A stretch of 64,000 bases of DNA. Source: Paenibacillus sp. JDR-2 (GTDB lineage Bacteria > Bacillota > Bacilli > Paenibacillales > Paenibacillaceae). Positions within the stretch are counted from its first letter, which is position 1, and every line of letters begins with the position of its first letter. The position numbers were made by a program, and so were the translations under genes. Below the pieces are notes generated by a model. It was not told the DNA's origin. It saw only the letters and a list, made by a program, of their open reading frames with translations, and did no database searches. This document shows, in pieces, positions 49,770-58,583 of the stretch. The stretch spans positions 4,246,001-4,310,000 of the forward strand of contig NC_012914.1 in assembly GCF_000023585.1 (NCBI RefSeq), read 5' to 3'.

Positions 49770-51001
49770 TCTTCGCCCCGACCTCCGCTTTGGGCAGCTC
49801 CCTCCGAAAGGCGCCGGGCTGCAATCGTCAGAATGCGCTGAGCCGTCTCGCGCTTGGACAGCAGCGGCATCGCTTCAATTAATCCGCTTGGTCCGTATAA
49901 CTGTACGATATTCGTGTCCCCGTTAAAGCCTGCGCCTTCCTGGCTGACATCGTTGCCCACGATAAGATCGGCATTTTTTCGCTTCAGCTTGTCCATGGCG
50001 TACTTCTCCAGCTGCTCCGTCTCCGCCGCAAAACCGATCAAGAGCTGATGCGTCTTCCGCTCGCCAAGCGTCTGCAAAATATCCGTCGTCTTCTCCAGCT
50101 CAAGCGTTAAGGTTTCGCCGGACTTCTTGATCTTCTGACCGTGTCTGGTCACCGGACGGTAATCCGCTACGGCTGCCGATTTAACCACAATATCCGATTC
50201 TTCGAACCGTTCCAGCACGGCATCAAGCATCTGCCGCGCCGATTCTACCCGTATAACCTTCACGCCGGCTGGCGGATCAACGGATGTTCTTCCCGCGATA
50301 ACCGTAACCTCAGCCCCCATCACCTTGGCGGCCTCCGCGATGGCAAAGCCCATTTTGCCGGAAGAATCATTCGTTAAATAACGGACCGGATCAAGACGCT
50401 CCATCGTGCCTCCCGCCGTTACCAGCACGCGCTTGCCAGCAAGCGTTCCATGCTCCTTCGCTTTCAGAAGGGAATGTACCGCAATGACGATATCCTCCGG
50501 TTCCGCAAGACGGCCTTTTGCCACGTAACCGCAAGCAAGCTGACCCGTTCCCGGCTCCACAAACATCACGCCGCGGGATGCCAGCAGCTCCAGATTGCGG
50601 ACAACCGCCGGATGCTCATACATATGTACGTTCATGGCCGGAGCGACCAGAACCGGACTTGTTGCTGCAAGCAGAGTTGTGCTCAGCATATCGTCGGCCA
50701 AGCCGTTTGCCACTTTCCCAATAATATTCGCAGTTGCAGGCGCAATTACGACCAGATCGGCACGGTCCGCCAAATCAATGTGAGTGACGACCGAAGGGTC
50801 TTTCTCGTCAAACGTATCGATGTGCACCGGATGGCGGGACAAGGTCTGCAGCGTGAGCGGCGTAATAAATTTGGTTGCCGATTCCGTCATAATGACATGG
50901 ACCTCGGCCCCTGCCTGAACAAGCTTGCTGCAGAGCGCCGCGCCTTTATAGGCTGCAATGCCGCCGGTAATGCCTAATACTATCGTTTTTCCTCTCAACA
51001 T
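49766..51001 (-). CDS. coaBC: Bifunctional CoaBC (pantothenoylcysteine decarboxylase/synthetase)
   Basis: The 411-residue protein has an FMN-binding CoaC half (LGITGGIAAYKGAAL, HIDLADRAD, PAMNVHMYEHP, GYVAKGRLAEP) and a CoaB half (VTAGGTMERLDPVRYLTN, ADYRP, then DKLKRKNADLIVGNDV with the Lys/Asn residues). It makes 4'-phosphopantetheine in CoA synthesis. In B. subtilis it directly follows rpoZ; here ~6 kb of other genes lie between. GGGGGAAACAGT precedes the ATG. Confidence 0.96.
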   Translation of the reverse strand: MLRGKTIVLGITGGIAAYKGAALCSKLVQAGAEVHVIMTESATKFITPLTLQTLSRHPVHIDTFDEKDPSVVTHIDLADRADLVVIAPATANIIGKVANGLADDMLSTTLLAATSPVLVAPAMNVHMYEHPAVVRNLELLASRGVMFVEPGTGQLACGYVAKGRLAEPEDIVIAVHSLLKAKEHGTLAGKRVLVTAGGTMERLDPVRYLTNDSSGKMGFAIAEAAKVMGAEVTVIAGRTSVDPPAGVKVIRVESARQMLDAVLERFEESDIVVKSAAVADYRPVTRHGQKIKKSGETLTLELEKTTDILQTLGERKTHQLLIGFAAETEQLEKYAMDKLKRKNADLIVGNDVSQEGAGFNGDTNIVQLYGPSGLIEAMPLLSKRETAQRILTIAARRLSEGAAQSGGRGEE

Positions 51002-51208
51002 ACTGTTTCCCCCGATTTATGCCGTTAATCTATGTATTGACCGTTTAGGTGAGACCCATTCGCGCTTTTTCCTATCATACCATAGGTCATCCTAATTTGT
51101 AGCCTGCGCCATTCCCAGATGGAGGAATGGAAATCTTCTATTCAAATCCGTATACTAGAGAGTAGCTATTATTTTTTTTCTAATCCTAACAGAGGTGAGA
51201 GCAACTCC

Positions 51209-52117
51209 ATGGACGAACTGAAACGAGCTTACGAAACAATGGGTCTTCCTGAAAACGCTTCGAAAGAAGAGGTCGATAAGCGTTACACCACCTTAATGCG
51301 ACAAGCTCGGGCAAGACAAAGAGAGAACCCGGACGGAACCGACCAGGCAGACTTTGAGGAAGTAACGCGCGCTTACCGGTATATCCTCGGCGAAGACAAC
51401 CGGAAAGCCAATGAGGCATTCAACCAGCAGGAATACGGCAAGTACAAAAAAATGGCCGGCTCCGCGGAGAAAGTAGACCATTTCTGGCGCTACTACAAGT
51501 TCCACGTGCTTGGCGGCATCATTGCCATCATTCTTGTTATCGTTGGCATTAACAGCTACCTGGACCACCGGGCTGAGCAGGAGCGTCTCGCCAAGCTTCC
51601 GCCGGTAGACTTGTCCATTATGTTCCTTGGCGAGTATTACATGAGCGACAGCACGGGCAAGCAGACCGAAGAAGCGGATATCGAAGAAGCGCTCATTAAG
51701 CAGTTCCCGGAATTCAAGCGCTTTAAAGTCAATTTCACGTATGTACCGCTGGATGCAAAGGATCAAATGGACATTGCCTCCCAGCAAAAAGCCATGGTCG
51801 TACTCGCGACGGAACGCCCGGACATCTATATTACGGATACGGCTGCGTTTAACTGGGTTGGCCCGCAAGGCGCGTTCATGAATCTGGACTCGCAGACGGA
51901 CATTACCAAGCTGCTTAAGCCGGAGGACAGCTTCAAGCAAAAAACGGAAGAGGATCAGGCCGAGCATACGTACGGCGTAAAAATCTCCGGCAGCCCGATT
52001 ATCGGAAATATTCCGATGCAAGCCAAAGACAATTATATCGCCAGCGTTCGCGAAGGCTCCAAAAACACCGAAAAAGCACTTCAATTCATCGAGAAATTCC
52101 TCGAGACCAAACAATAG
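51209..52117 (+). CDS. Degenerate J-domain membrane protein with exported C-terminal domain
   Basis: The 302-residue protein starts at ATG 51209 (AGGTGAGA upstream). Residues 1-65 resemble a J domain (AYETMGLPENASKEEVDKRY ... DFEEVTRAYRYILG) but the essential HPD tripeptide is absent, so Hsp70 stimulation is not expected. A linker follows, then one TM (about residues 102-120: GGIIAIILVIVGINSY) and an outside domain of ~180 residues whose DIYITDTAAFNWVGPQGAF region looks like a solute-binding-protein fragment. The orientation implies J-like part inside, binding-like part outside. It is a lone plus-strand gene divergent from coaBC and ends in its own terminator. Function unknown. Confidence 0.65.
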   Translation: MDELKRAYETMGLPENASKEEVDKRYTTLMRQARARQRENPDGTDQADFEEVTRAYRYILGEDNRKANEAFNQQEYGKYKKMAGSAEKVDHFWRYYKFHVLGGIIAIILVIVGINSYLDHRAEQERLAKLPPVDLSIMFLGEYYMSDSTGKQTEEADIEEALIKQFPEFKRFKVNFTYVPLDAKDQMDIASQQKAMVVLATERPDIYITDTAAFNWVGPQGAFMNLDSQTDITKLLKPEDSFKQKTEEDQAEHTYGVKISGSPIIGNIPMQAKDNYIASVREGSKNTEKALQFIEKFLETKQ

Positions 52118-52124
52118 GATAAGT

Positions 52125-52161
52125 AAAAGGAGCAAGTTCCCAAGGGGAGCTTGCTCCTTTT
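52125..52161. terminator. Terminator between the J-like and HAD genes
   Basis: AAAAGGAGCAAG (52125-52136) pairs with CTTGCTCCTTTT (52150-52161), ending in T on the plus strand and on the minus strand as well. It serves the convergent genes ending at 52117 and 52160; the HAD stop codon overlaps its edge. Confidence 0.88.
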
Positions 52162-52747
52162 ATGTTTGGAGAAACCGGTTGACCTGATTCATCCAGTCAC
52201 CCTGCTCATCGGCGAGAAGAGTCGTCCAGCCGCGCAGCTCGGGTTCCTTGAAGTTTTTCGCCTGATCGTCAACGAACAAGATCGCCTTTGATTCGAAATG
52301 CTGCTCAACCCGTTCGTAGATTGGAGCATCCGGCTTACAGCAGCCGGCTGTACTGGAAATGGTCACGCTGTGCAAATATGGACGGAGCGGGGCAACGATA
52401 GGCTCCAGCCATTCCAAGCGGTGGTTGCTGAGCAGATGGATCTTGGCATGCTCGCTCCAGCCCGGAATTTGATCCGCGGCGGGCAGCGGCGTAATTTGCG
52501 ACAACAGCTTTATTCTAGCCTCATCCCTATCGATTGCCGGGAACCGGCCGCAGATCTCGCCCCAAAATTCATCTTCGGTTATATGGCCCGTCCACAAACT
52601 CACACGGATCTCTTGTTTGAATTGGGACAGCTTGTCGCATGGCAGTCCATACCGCAATACAAGCTCCTGCCAAAACCCCGGCGAAAAATTCGCCGCAATC
52701 ACGCCGGCTACGTCTAGAACCAACTCCGGTTTTACTTTCACAGTCAA
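52160..52747 (-). CDS. HAD-superfamily hydrolase-like protein
   Basis: The start is TTG 52747, five bases after GAGGAGG; longer frames exist without a ribosome site. The 195-residue protein has motif I as LVLDVAGVIA (nucleophile Asp followed by Ala-Gly-Val), motif II HLLSNH, motif III CCKPDAPIYERV (Lys) and motif IV LFVDDQAKNF. The second Asp of the usual DxD is missing, as in the DxxGV type represented by YihX. It is probably a small phosphatase. It has no clear operon partner, sitting between two terminators. Confidence 0.75.
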   Translation of the reverse strand: MTVKVKPELVLDVAGVIAANFSPGFWQELVLRYGLPCDKLSQFKQEIRVSLWTGHITEDEFWGEICGRFPAIDRDEARIKLLSQITPLPAADQIPGWSEHAKIHLLSNHRLEWLEPIVAPLRPYLHSVTISSTAGCCKPDAPIYERVEQHFESKAILFVDDQAKNFKEPELRGWTTLLADEQGDWMNQVNRFLQT

Positions 52748-52907
52748 AGCCGCCTCCTCACGGATAATCTCATTACATCCTCCTACTAATTCAAGCCATT
52801 TCAAGTCTTTTCCTGCTCTATAGCCACACTTGAATCGACGGTGCATGAACACAATCCGTTGGCCTGGCTTAACGACGTGTCACATCGCCAAGGAGTTTTC
52901 AAAGGGT

Positions 52908-52946
52908 AAAAAGAAGAGGCTTAACGATGCCCCGCATCGTTAAGCC
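52908..52946 (-). terminator. Terminator of the deoR-lutABC operon
   Basis: GGCTTAACGATGC (52918-52930) pairs perfectly with 52934-52946 around CCC; the minus strand continues TCTTCTTTTT. It lies ~140 bp after the lutC stop. The half-arm GGCTTAACGA also occurs at 52866-52875 and CTTAACGACG near 52993, so the element has sister copies around it. Confidence 0.75.
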
Positions 52947-53084
52947 ATGTAAAATCGCCGGGATCCGCAGAAATGACAGATGCGGTGTCCCTTAACGACG
53001 AGGTGCAAGCTGATGACTAATAAAGCCCGCAGGCTCTAATCCGGCGCCAGAAGCGCCAGCCCAAGCTTGAGGGGATGCACAAAT

Positions 53085-53825
53085 TCAACCAATCAGCAAA
53101 GCATAGACTACGCCGGGTCCGTGGACGCCGATCGTCAAATCATTCTCGATATCGGCCGAACGGCTTGGACCGGAAATAAAGTGAATCCCGGCCGGCAGCT
53201 GCTCGCGTCCCGCTTCATCGAAATTTATCAAGATCTCGCCTAGTCGCGTCTTTAAGCGCTCAAGCGGGATCAGAACAAACAATACCGTTGGCAATAGGCT
53301 TACCGAGCGGCCTTTATCCTCCGAGGATAAGACGGTTACGGAGCCGGTATAAGCGGCCGCATAGTCGGCAATTACAATACCGAAGTCCGATTCCGCAGCT
53401 CGCGCTCTCCAGTTCTCCCCTGCCTCGCTGTTCCATACGCGGACTTCCGCTCCCGATGCGGCAAGCGCCTCCTCGAGTCCAAGCTCGCTTAACTCCGGCT
53501 GATTTTGCCGGATGACGTATTTGGCGCTAAGCGCATCCGCTTTTTCCGCGATAAACCGCTTAGCCGCTTCCATGTCGGCAAGCCGCTCCACATGCCCGCC
53601 GGCTGCCTTGAAGTTCGACTCGAACCGGTCCATGCGCTCCTCAAGCGGCCATTCAAAGGCTTGCCAGAAATCCGGGGCGCCACGGAACGGATGCTCCGGC
53701 GCCGAAGTCATCCGGGGATGTCCCAGCTTCTGGGCGATCCCGTTCATGAACGTCTCCTGCTTGCGCTTTGATTCTTCCGCTAACCGCCTCAGCCACTCCT
53801 CATGGGAATCAACCTGCTTAGCCAT
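53085..53825 (-). CDS. lutC: Lactate utilization protein C
   Basis: The 246-residue protein starts at ATG 53825, overlapping the lutB stop; GGGAGG precedes it. It has the LUD domain (FGIVIADYAAAYTGSVTVLSS, LLPTVLFVLIP, IHFISGPSRSADIENDLTIGVHGPG, quoted in parts). With LutA and LutB it forms the membrane-associated lactate oxidase complex that turns L-lactate to pyruvate. Confidence 0.94.
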   Translation of the reverse strand: MAKQVDSHEEWLRRLAEESKRKQETFMNGIAQKLGHPRMTSAPEHPFRGAPDFWQAFEWPLEERMDRFESNFKAAGGHVERLADMEAAKRFIAEKADALSAKYVIRQNQPELSELGLEEALAASGAEVRVWNSEAGENWRARAAESDFGIVIADYAAAYTGSVTVLSSEDKGRSVSLLPTVLFVLIPLERLKTRLGEILINFDEAGREQLPAGIHFISGPSRSADIENDLTIGVHGPGVVYALLIG

Positions 53826-55332
53826 GACCGTTGCCTCCCTCGCTGTCTCTGCCCTGCACAATGGCTTCCATCCGGCTGCGCATGTCGGGAGCAACCTCCT
53901 TCAATCCATGGCGCAGCTCCTGCTCAAGCGTCCCCCATTGTTCGCGGAACGACTTTTTCGGCAGGCTTGGCGTTACCCGGTACGTATTCCAGCCTTTAAG
54001 AGGACCAAGCTTCAGACGGATTCCCCCGTCTCTTACCACAAGCTTTTGTCCCAGCTTGCCTAGCTTCACAAGGCCGGCATAACGCTTCGAGCTGCCCATT
54101 ACGGCAGCAAAGCCTTTCATCCCAATCGACTCTGCCGCATTGCCATGCCCTTGCTCCAGCTTGCGCCGGCGCAAATAAATCAGCATCTCGTGAAGCGGAA
54201 TTTTGACCGGACAGGCCTCGTAGCAGGCGCCGCACAAGCTTGATGCGTTGGCGATATCGTCCCACTCCGCTACATTTTTCTGCAATGCAGGAGTCAGTAC
54301 GGCACCGATAGGACCGCTGTAAGTACCGCCGTATGCGTGTCCGCCGATGTGACGGTACACCGGACAAGCGTTTAGACAAGCGCCGCAGCGGATGCAATTC
54401 AAGAGTTCCTGGAACTCGGGATCGCCCAGCTGCAGGGACCGTCCGTTATCGACGATAATAATATGCATCTCATCCGGTCCGTCCGCGTCAACATCGCGTC
54501 TTGGACCGGTTATGCCGGACATGTAAACCGTCAGCTTCTGCCCTGTCGCCGACCGCGGCAGCAGAGTAGCCATAACCTCCAGATCCGCCCAGGACGGAAT
54601 AATCCGCTCCATCCCCATCAGCGTAATCTGCGTCTTCGGAACGGTTGTAACCATCCGTGCGTTTCCTTCGTTCTCGAAGAGCACCATCGAGCCGGTCTCG
54701 GCAATCGCGAAGTTGCAGCCGGTCATCCCGATATCCGCCTCCAGGAACTTCTCCCGCAGCTTCTTGCGCACAAAGCCCGCAAGAATGGATGTATCGGGAG
54801 CAAGCGTCTCGCCCGCTTCCTGAGACAGAAGATCGGCCACCTGATAACGATTCTTGTGAATAGCCGGGATAATAATATGGGAAGGCGTCTCGCCGGCCAG
54901 CTGGATGATATACTCGCCAAGATCCGTTTCGATGGCTTCAACGCCGATGGACTCAAGCTCATGATTCAAATGCAGCTCTTCCGTAACCATCGATTTCGAC
55001 TTTACAACCGACTTCGCCTGCTTGCGCTGCGCAATCTCAAGAGACAGCTTCACCGCTTCGGCAGACGTCTCGGCAAAATGCACATGCACGCCGTTAGCGC
55101 GCGCCTGATTCGCAAACATATTCAAATAGTAATCCAGATGAGCTATCGTATGAAGCCGGATTTGCCGTCCGCGCTCCCGCCAGTCATCCCAATTGCCATG
55201 CTCGGCGGAAGCCTGCTTTTTGCCGTTCCGAAGACGTTCCGTTGTGAACTTGACCGCTTTGCGCAGGAACTCGTCGTTCAGCGCCAATTCTGCGCGTTCT
55301 TTTACCGTTGATGCCGTACCAGCCGTACTCAT
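53818..55332 (-). CDS. lutB: Lactate utilization iron-sulfur protein B
   Basis: The 504-residue protein has an N-terminal LUD domain (GCNFAIAETGSMVLFENEGN) and two [4Fe-4S] ferredoxin-type motifs (CIRCGACLNACP and CGACYEACP) near residues 315-375. A C-terminal DUF3390-type tail follows (about 400-504). It passes electrons within LutABC. Its ATG overlaps the lutA stop (ATGA). Confidence 0.95.
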   Translation of the reverse strand: MSTAGTASTVKERAELALNDEFLRKAVKFTTERLRNGKKQASAEHGNWDDWRERGRQIRLHTIAHLDYYLNMFANQARANGVHVHFAETSAEAVKLSLEIAQRKQAKSVVKSKSMVTEELHLNHELESIGVEAIETDLGEYIIQLAGETPSHIIIPAIHKNRYQVADLLSQEAGETLAPDTSILAGFVRKKLREKFLEADIGMTGCNFAIAETGSMVLFENEGNARMVTTVPKTQITLMGMERIIPSWADLEVMATLLPRSATGQKLTVYMSGITGPRRDVDADGPDEMHIIIVDNGRSLQLGDPEFQELLNCIRCGACLNACPVYRHIGGHAYGGTYSGPIGAVLTPALQKNVAEWDDIANASSLCGACYEACPVKIPLHEMLIYLRRRKLEQGHGNAAESIGMKGFAAVMGSSKRYAGLVKLGKLGQKLVVRDGGIRLKLGPLKGWNTYRVTPSLPKKSFREQWGTLEQELRHGLKEVAPDMRSRMEAIVQGRDSEGGNGHG

Positions 55333-56057
55333 GCTTGCTTCACCCCTTCATACAAGAGCTCTGCCAAATGCATCACCTTTACCGGCTGATTGCGGTACCG
55401 CAGGTTGCCGGCAATATTCATCAGACAAGCCAGATCAAGCCCAACCAGCACTTCGGCCTCCGTCTCCAGCACATGGTCCACCTTCTCCGTTACCATCGCG
55501 CCGGAAATATCGGCCATCTTTACCGCAAACGTGCCGCCAAAGCCGCAGCAATCCTCCGCGAAAGGAAGCGGAACAAGCTCAAGCCCCTGCACATGGCGCA
55601 TAAGCTCCATCGGTTCTTCCTTAATCCCTAGCAGCCTGCTGCCATGACAGGAAGGATGGTACGTTACTTTGTGCGGGAATACCGCGCCAACGTCTTTTAC
55701 GCCAAGCACTTGAACTAGAAATTGCGTAAATTCATAAGATTTGCGTTGAAGCTTCAATGCCCGCTCATGCATAACCGGATCCGCTTCAAACAGCTTGGGA
55801 TAATGATGAATCATGCCCGTACAGGAGCCGGAGGGCGAAATAACGAAGTCCGAGTCCTCGAATGCATCGAGAATCGTCTTTGCGCTCTCCCGCGCTTCCT
55901 TCCAATAACCGCTGTTGAAGGCGGGTTGGCCGCAGCAGGTTTGTACCGTTGGAAAATGCAGTTGAATTCCGTACTTGGCCAGAAGTCTGACCATTGCCTC
56001 TCCCACTCGGGGATATATCGTGTCGCTAAGACAGGTGATAAATAATGAGACCTTCAC
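55329..56057 (-). CDS. lutA: Lactate utilization protein A (CCG-domain oxidoreductase)
   Basis: The 242-residue protein starts at GTG 56057 with GAGGTGACGAG upstream. It has two cysteine-rich CCG domains, seen as TCCGQPAFNSG (about residue 40) and DCCGFGGTF (about residue 165), typical of the GlpC/LutA type that bind [4Fe-4S]. It belongs to LutABC. It follows the DeoR gene by 28 bp, so regulator and pathway are one transcript. Confidence 0.95.
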   Translation of the reverse strand: MKVSLFITCLSDTIYPRVGEAMVRLLAKYGIQLHFPTVQTCCGQPAFNSGYWKEARESAKTILDAFEDSDFVISPSGSCTGMIHHYPKLFEADPVMHERALKLQRKSYEFTQFLVQVLGVKDVGAVFPHKVTYHPSCHGSRLLGIKEEPMELMRHVQGLELVPLPFAEDCCGFGGTFAVKMADISGAMVTEKVDHVLETEAEVLVGLDLACLMNIAGNLRYRNQPVKVMHLAELLYEGVKQA

Positions 56058-56085
56058 CTCGTCACCTCACAAACGTATCGATTCG

Positions 56086-56844
56086 TTAAACCATCGTAAC
56101 CGGGATTGAACGCTCGGATAGCCCGGCTGCAGCTTCCTGTGAAAGCCGGCGGTCCGTGATAATGGCGTCGACCTCAGCCAGATCACCTACATGGGTAAAT
56201 GCCTGAACGCCAAACTTGCTGGAATCCGCAAGCAGGATGACCTGCTCCGCAATACCGAGCATCTTATGTTTAATGCGTGCCTGGAGCTCATTCGATTCGC
56301 TGATGCCGCGCTCCAGATGCACACCCTTGCAGGATAAAAACAGCTTGTTTACATGATAGGTTTCGAGTGACCGTTCCGCGAGCGGCCCTACATAGGATAA
56401 AGAACGCGAAGCCAGAATGCCGCCGGTCGAGATCACTTCGATCTTCTCCTTATTGCTTAGGGCGACGGCAACTTTAATCGAATTGGTCAAAACAGTGAGA
56501 GAAATATCCGGTAGAATCGATGCCATATACCATGCTGTGGAACTGGCGTCCAGCAAAATCCGGTCATTCGGCTTAATCAGCTTGACCGCTTCTTCCGCAA
56601 TACGTCGCTTCTCGTCTGCATGCATAATTTCGCGCTCCGCCACCGGAGTCTCCGGCTGCGCATCCTTCACGCTGACCGCGCCGCCATGCGAGCGGCGAAG
56701 CCGTCCCGCCTGTTCCAGGCGGTCGAGATCCCGTCGGATCGTCTCCTCCGTAACCTGGCAAAGCTCGCTCAGCTCCGATACCCGGATGCTGCCCCGCTCA
56801 TTCACCAATCGAACTATCGTTTCGTACCGTTCCGCAACCAGCAT
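56086..56844 (-). CDS. DeoR-family transcriptional regulator
   Basis: The 252-residue protein has the DeoR N-terminal HTH (RVSELSELCQVTEETIRRDLDRLE, in parts) and a sugar-phosphate sensor domain (DRILLDASSTAWYMA, VLTNSIKVA, STGGILASRSLSYVGP, LLADSSKFG). DeoR members usually respond to a sugar phosphate. It is the first gene of a transcript with lutABC, whereas B. subtilis uses a GntR-type LutR elsewhere, so lactate use may be tied to sugar status here. AGAGGTAGG precedes the ATG. Likely operator at 57014-57043. Confidence 0.92.
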   Translation of the reverse strand: MLVAERYETIVRLVNERGSIRVSELSELCQVTEETIRRDLDRLEQAGRLRRSHGGAVSVKDAQPETPVAEREIMHADEKRRIAEEAVKLIKPNDRILLDASSTAWYMASILPDISLTVLTNSIKVAVALSNKEKIEVISTGGILASRSLSYVGPLAERSLETYHVNKLFLSCKGVHLERGISESNELQARIKHKMLGIAEQVILLADSSKFGVQAFTHVGDLAEVDAIITDRRLSQEAAAGLSERSIPVTMV

Positions 56845-57013
56845 AGCCTACCTCTTTCTCTTTCTTCTCAATTTTTCCATACCTATCGATTTTAAGGCCA
56901 AGCTATTTATTATACAACGAAGGATCAGAACCAGAAGAAACAACATGTTGGGTTAACAGGAATCCCATAACTTGCGAGCCATTTTTGTTTCCCCTCCGAT
57001 TAGATTTGTTTTT

Positions 57014-57043
57014 GTTTGTTTATATGTTAACATGTTTGTTTAT
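57014..57043. promoter_or_regulatory. 10-10-10 operator upstream of deoR-lutABC
   Basis: Two perfect direct repeats GTTTGTTTAT (57014-57023 and 57034-57043) flank a perfect palindrome ATGTTAACAT (57024-57033). The repeats lie 20 bp apart, two DNA turns, so they face the same side. The site lies ~170 bp upstream of the DeoR ATG. The DeoR protein itself is the likely binder. The remainder of 56845-57102 contains no gene. Confidence 0.6.
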
Positions 57044-57102
57044 TTTTGAAAACTGTTATTTCAAACAAAAACGGACATGACCGGAACCGGCAAAAAAACA
57101 AA

Positions 57103-57138
57103 AAAATAGGATGGAGCTGATCAGCTCCATCCTATTTT
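57103..57138. terminator. Terminator after rpoZ
   Basis: AAAATAGGATGGAGCTGA (57103-57120) is the first half of a perfect 36-bp palindrome, with A- and T-runs on both sides. It lies 13 bp after the rpoZ stop codon and separates it from the lut operon. Confidence 0.93.
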
Positions 57139-57150
57139 CAATCAAACTTA

Positions 57151-57360
57151 TTATTCATCTTTATCTATTGTTTGTTCAACAATTACGATGTCGTGGAAGA
57201 TCTCTTCCAGTGCAACACCAACAAATTTACGGGATTTCGGGTTGCGAAGCTCGGATTTCTCCCCGTTACGCAGCATGCGCGCGCGTCTCGAAGCCGCAAC
57301 TACAAGCGAATATTTGCTGTCTACTTTTTTCACCATTTCATCAATCGATGGATACAACAT
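57151..57360 (-). CDS. rpoZ: RNA polymerase omega subunit
   Basis: The 69-residue protein has the omega core YPSIDEMVKKVDSKYSLVVA and the RRARML and VALEEI segments. It binds and stabilises beta-prime during polymerase assembly. GAGGTGAAG precedes the ATG; it follows gmk by 17 bp. Confidence 0.95.
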   Translation of the reverse strand: MLYPSIDEMVKKVDSKYSLVVAASRRARMLRNGEKSELRNPKSRKFVGVALEEIFHDIVIVEQTIDKDE

Positions 57361-57377
57361 TGTTCTTCACCTCTCGC

Positions 57378-57995
57378 TCAGACTTTCTCAATAGCCGCTG
57401 ACAGCTCTCCCAGATGGGAATAATACCGGTCTCTCCGGCAATGCTCAGCTGTAATAATACTTTGAATACGGTGGCACGCGGCGTCGATCTCATCGTTAAC
57501 AACCGCATAATCATAATGACGGATCAGGTTCATTTCTTCAACCGCTACCGTCATCCGGTTATTGATCGTATCCTGGGTTTCCGTTCCCCTGCCCGTAATA
57601 CGGGACTTCAGCTCGTCAAGCGAAGGAGGAAGCAGGAAGACAAACACGCCTTCCGGGAACTTCTCTTTCACTTTCAACGCGCCTTGAACTTCAATCTCCA
57701 GAATAACGTCCTTGCCGCTTGCAAGCGTACTCTCCACAAAATCGCGAGGAGTACCATAGCAATTGCCAACATATTCGGCATGTTCGAGGAGTGCGTCTTT
57801 TGCAATCATCTCCTTGAACTGCTCTTTCGTCTTGAAGAAATAATTAATACCATCGATTTCGCCTTGTCTTGGCTTCCGGGTCGTAGCAGAAACGGAATAG
57901 ACAAGCTCAGGCACCTTTTGGCGAAGGACGGAACACACGGTTCCTTTTCCTACGCCTGAAGGTCCGGACAATACAATCAACAATCCCTTATCCAT
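57378..57995 (-). CDS. gmk: Guanylate kinase
   Basis: The 205-residue enzyme starts at ATG 57995 with GGGGAG upstream; the longer frame upstream is remA in another frame. P-loop [15 protein letters not shown]-binding [13 protein letters not shown] and ILEIEVQGA are present. It phosphorylates GMP to GDP. Order remA-gmk-rpoZ as in B. subtilis. Confidence 0.97.
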   Translation of the reverse strand: MDKGLLIVLSGPSGVGKGTVCSVLRQKVPELVYSVSATTRKPRQGEIDGINYFFKTKEQFKEMIAKDALLEHAEYVGNCYGTPRDFVESTLASGKDVILEIEVQGALKVKEKFPEGVFVFLLPPSLDELKSRITGRGTETQDTINNRMTVAVEEMNLIRHYDYAVVNDEIDAACHRIQSIITAEHCRRDRYYSHLGELSAAIEKV

Positions 57996-58008
57996 ATTAC
58001 TCCCCGTA

Positions 58009-58269
58009 TTATTCGTCGTTATCGTCATCCTTGGTCGACAAGCGATGCGCAACTGTCTCTGGCTGCACCGCCGATAAAATGACATGATCGCTGTCCGTAA
58101 TGATGACAGCACGCGTGCGTCTTCCGTAAGTCGCGTCAATCAGCATATGTCTGTCACGTGCTTCTTGAATAATTCGTTTAATTGGTGCCGACTCCGGACT
58201 AACAATTGAAATAATGCGATTGGCCGAAACAATATTGCCGAAGCCGATATTAATAAGTTTAATAGCCAA
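58009..58269 (-). CDS. remA: Extracellular matrix regulator RemA
   Basis: The 86-residue protein starts at TTG 58269 with GGAGGGGG about seven bases upstream, giving [14 protein letters not shown], the usual RemA N-terminus (DUF370). Conserved [20 protein letters not shown] follows with DNA-contacting Arg residues. RemA forms octameric rings that bend DNA and controls biofilm matrix and osmoprotection genes. In B. subtilis yloC (yicC-like) precedes it; here it is absent. Confidence 0.94.
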   Translation of the reverse strand: MAIKLINIGFGNIVSANRIISIVSPESAPIKRIIQEARDRHMLIDATYGRRTRAVIITDSDHVILSAVQPETVAHRLSTKDDDNDE

Positions 58270-58583
58270 GTCAGGTTCCCCCTCCGGTCTTCCTCGTGCA
58301 ACTCCCGTATAAATCATATATTTGTATAAATGTATTGGACCCTGATGAATTGCTCCACCGTGCCAAATAACGACAGAACCATTGCACTATTGTTGACGAA
58401 AAAAGTCCGGAGCATACGTTCTACGCCGCGCCTTCACGCCTGTTCCCGCTATTCCGGGGACACTGCCTGTCCCGGGAAAGATGCAGCCGGTCAAACAGGC
58501 AGCCCGATCCATTGTTATATAGTTTAATGGATTTTGAAGAAACGAACAAGAGAAAACAAGATAAATTGCGAAAACAGACTATT
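58270..58583. other. Intergenic region upstream of remA
   Basis: About 310 bp without a gene. Inverted GC-rich elements occur near 58440-58485 (for example CCCGGGACAGG, which can pair with CCTGTCCCGGG) but no riboswitch, T-box or clear promoter could be identified. The usual upstream gene yicC/yloC is not here. Confidence 0.4.
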
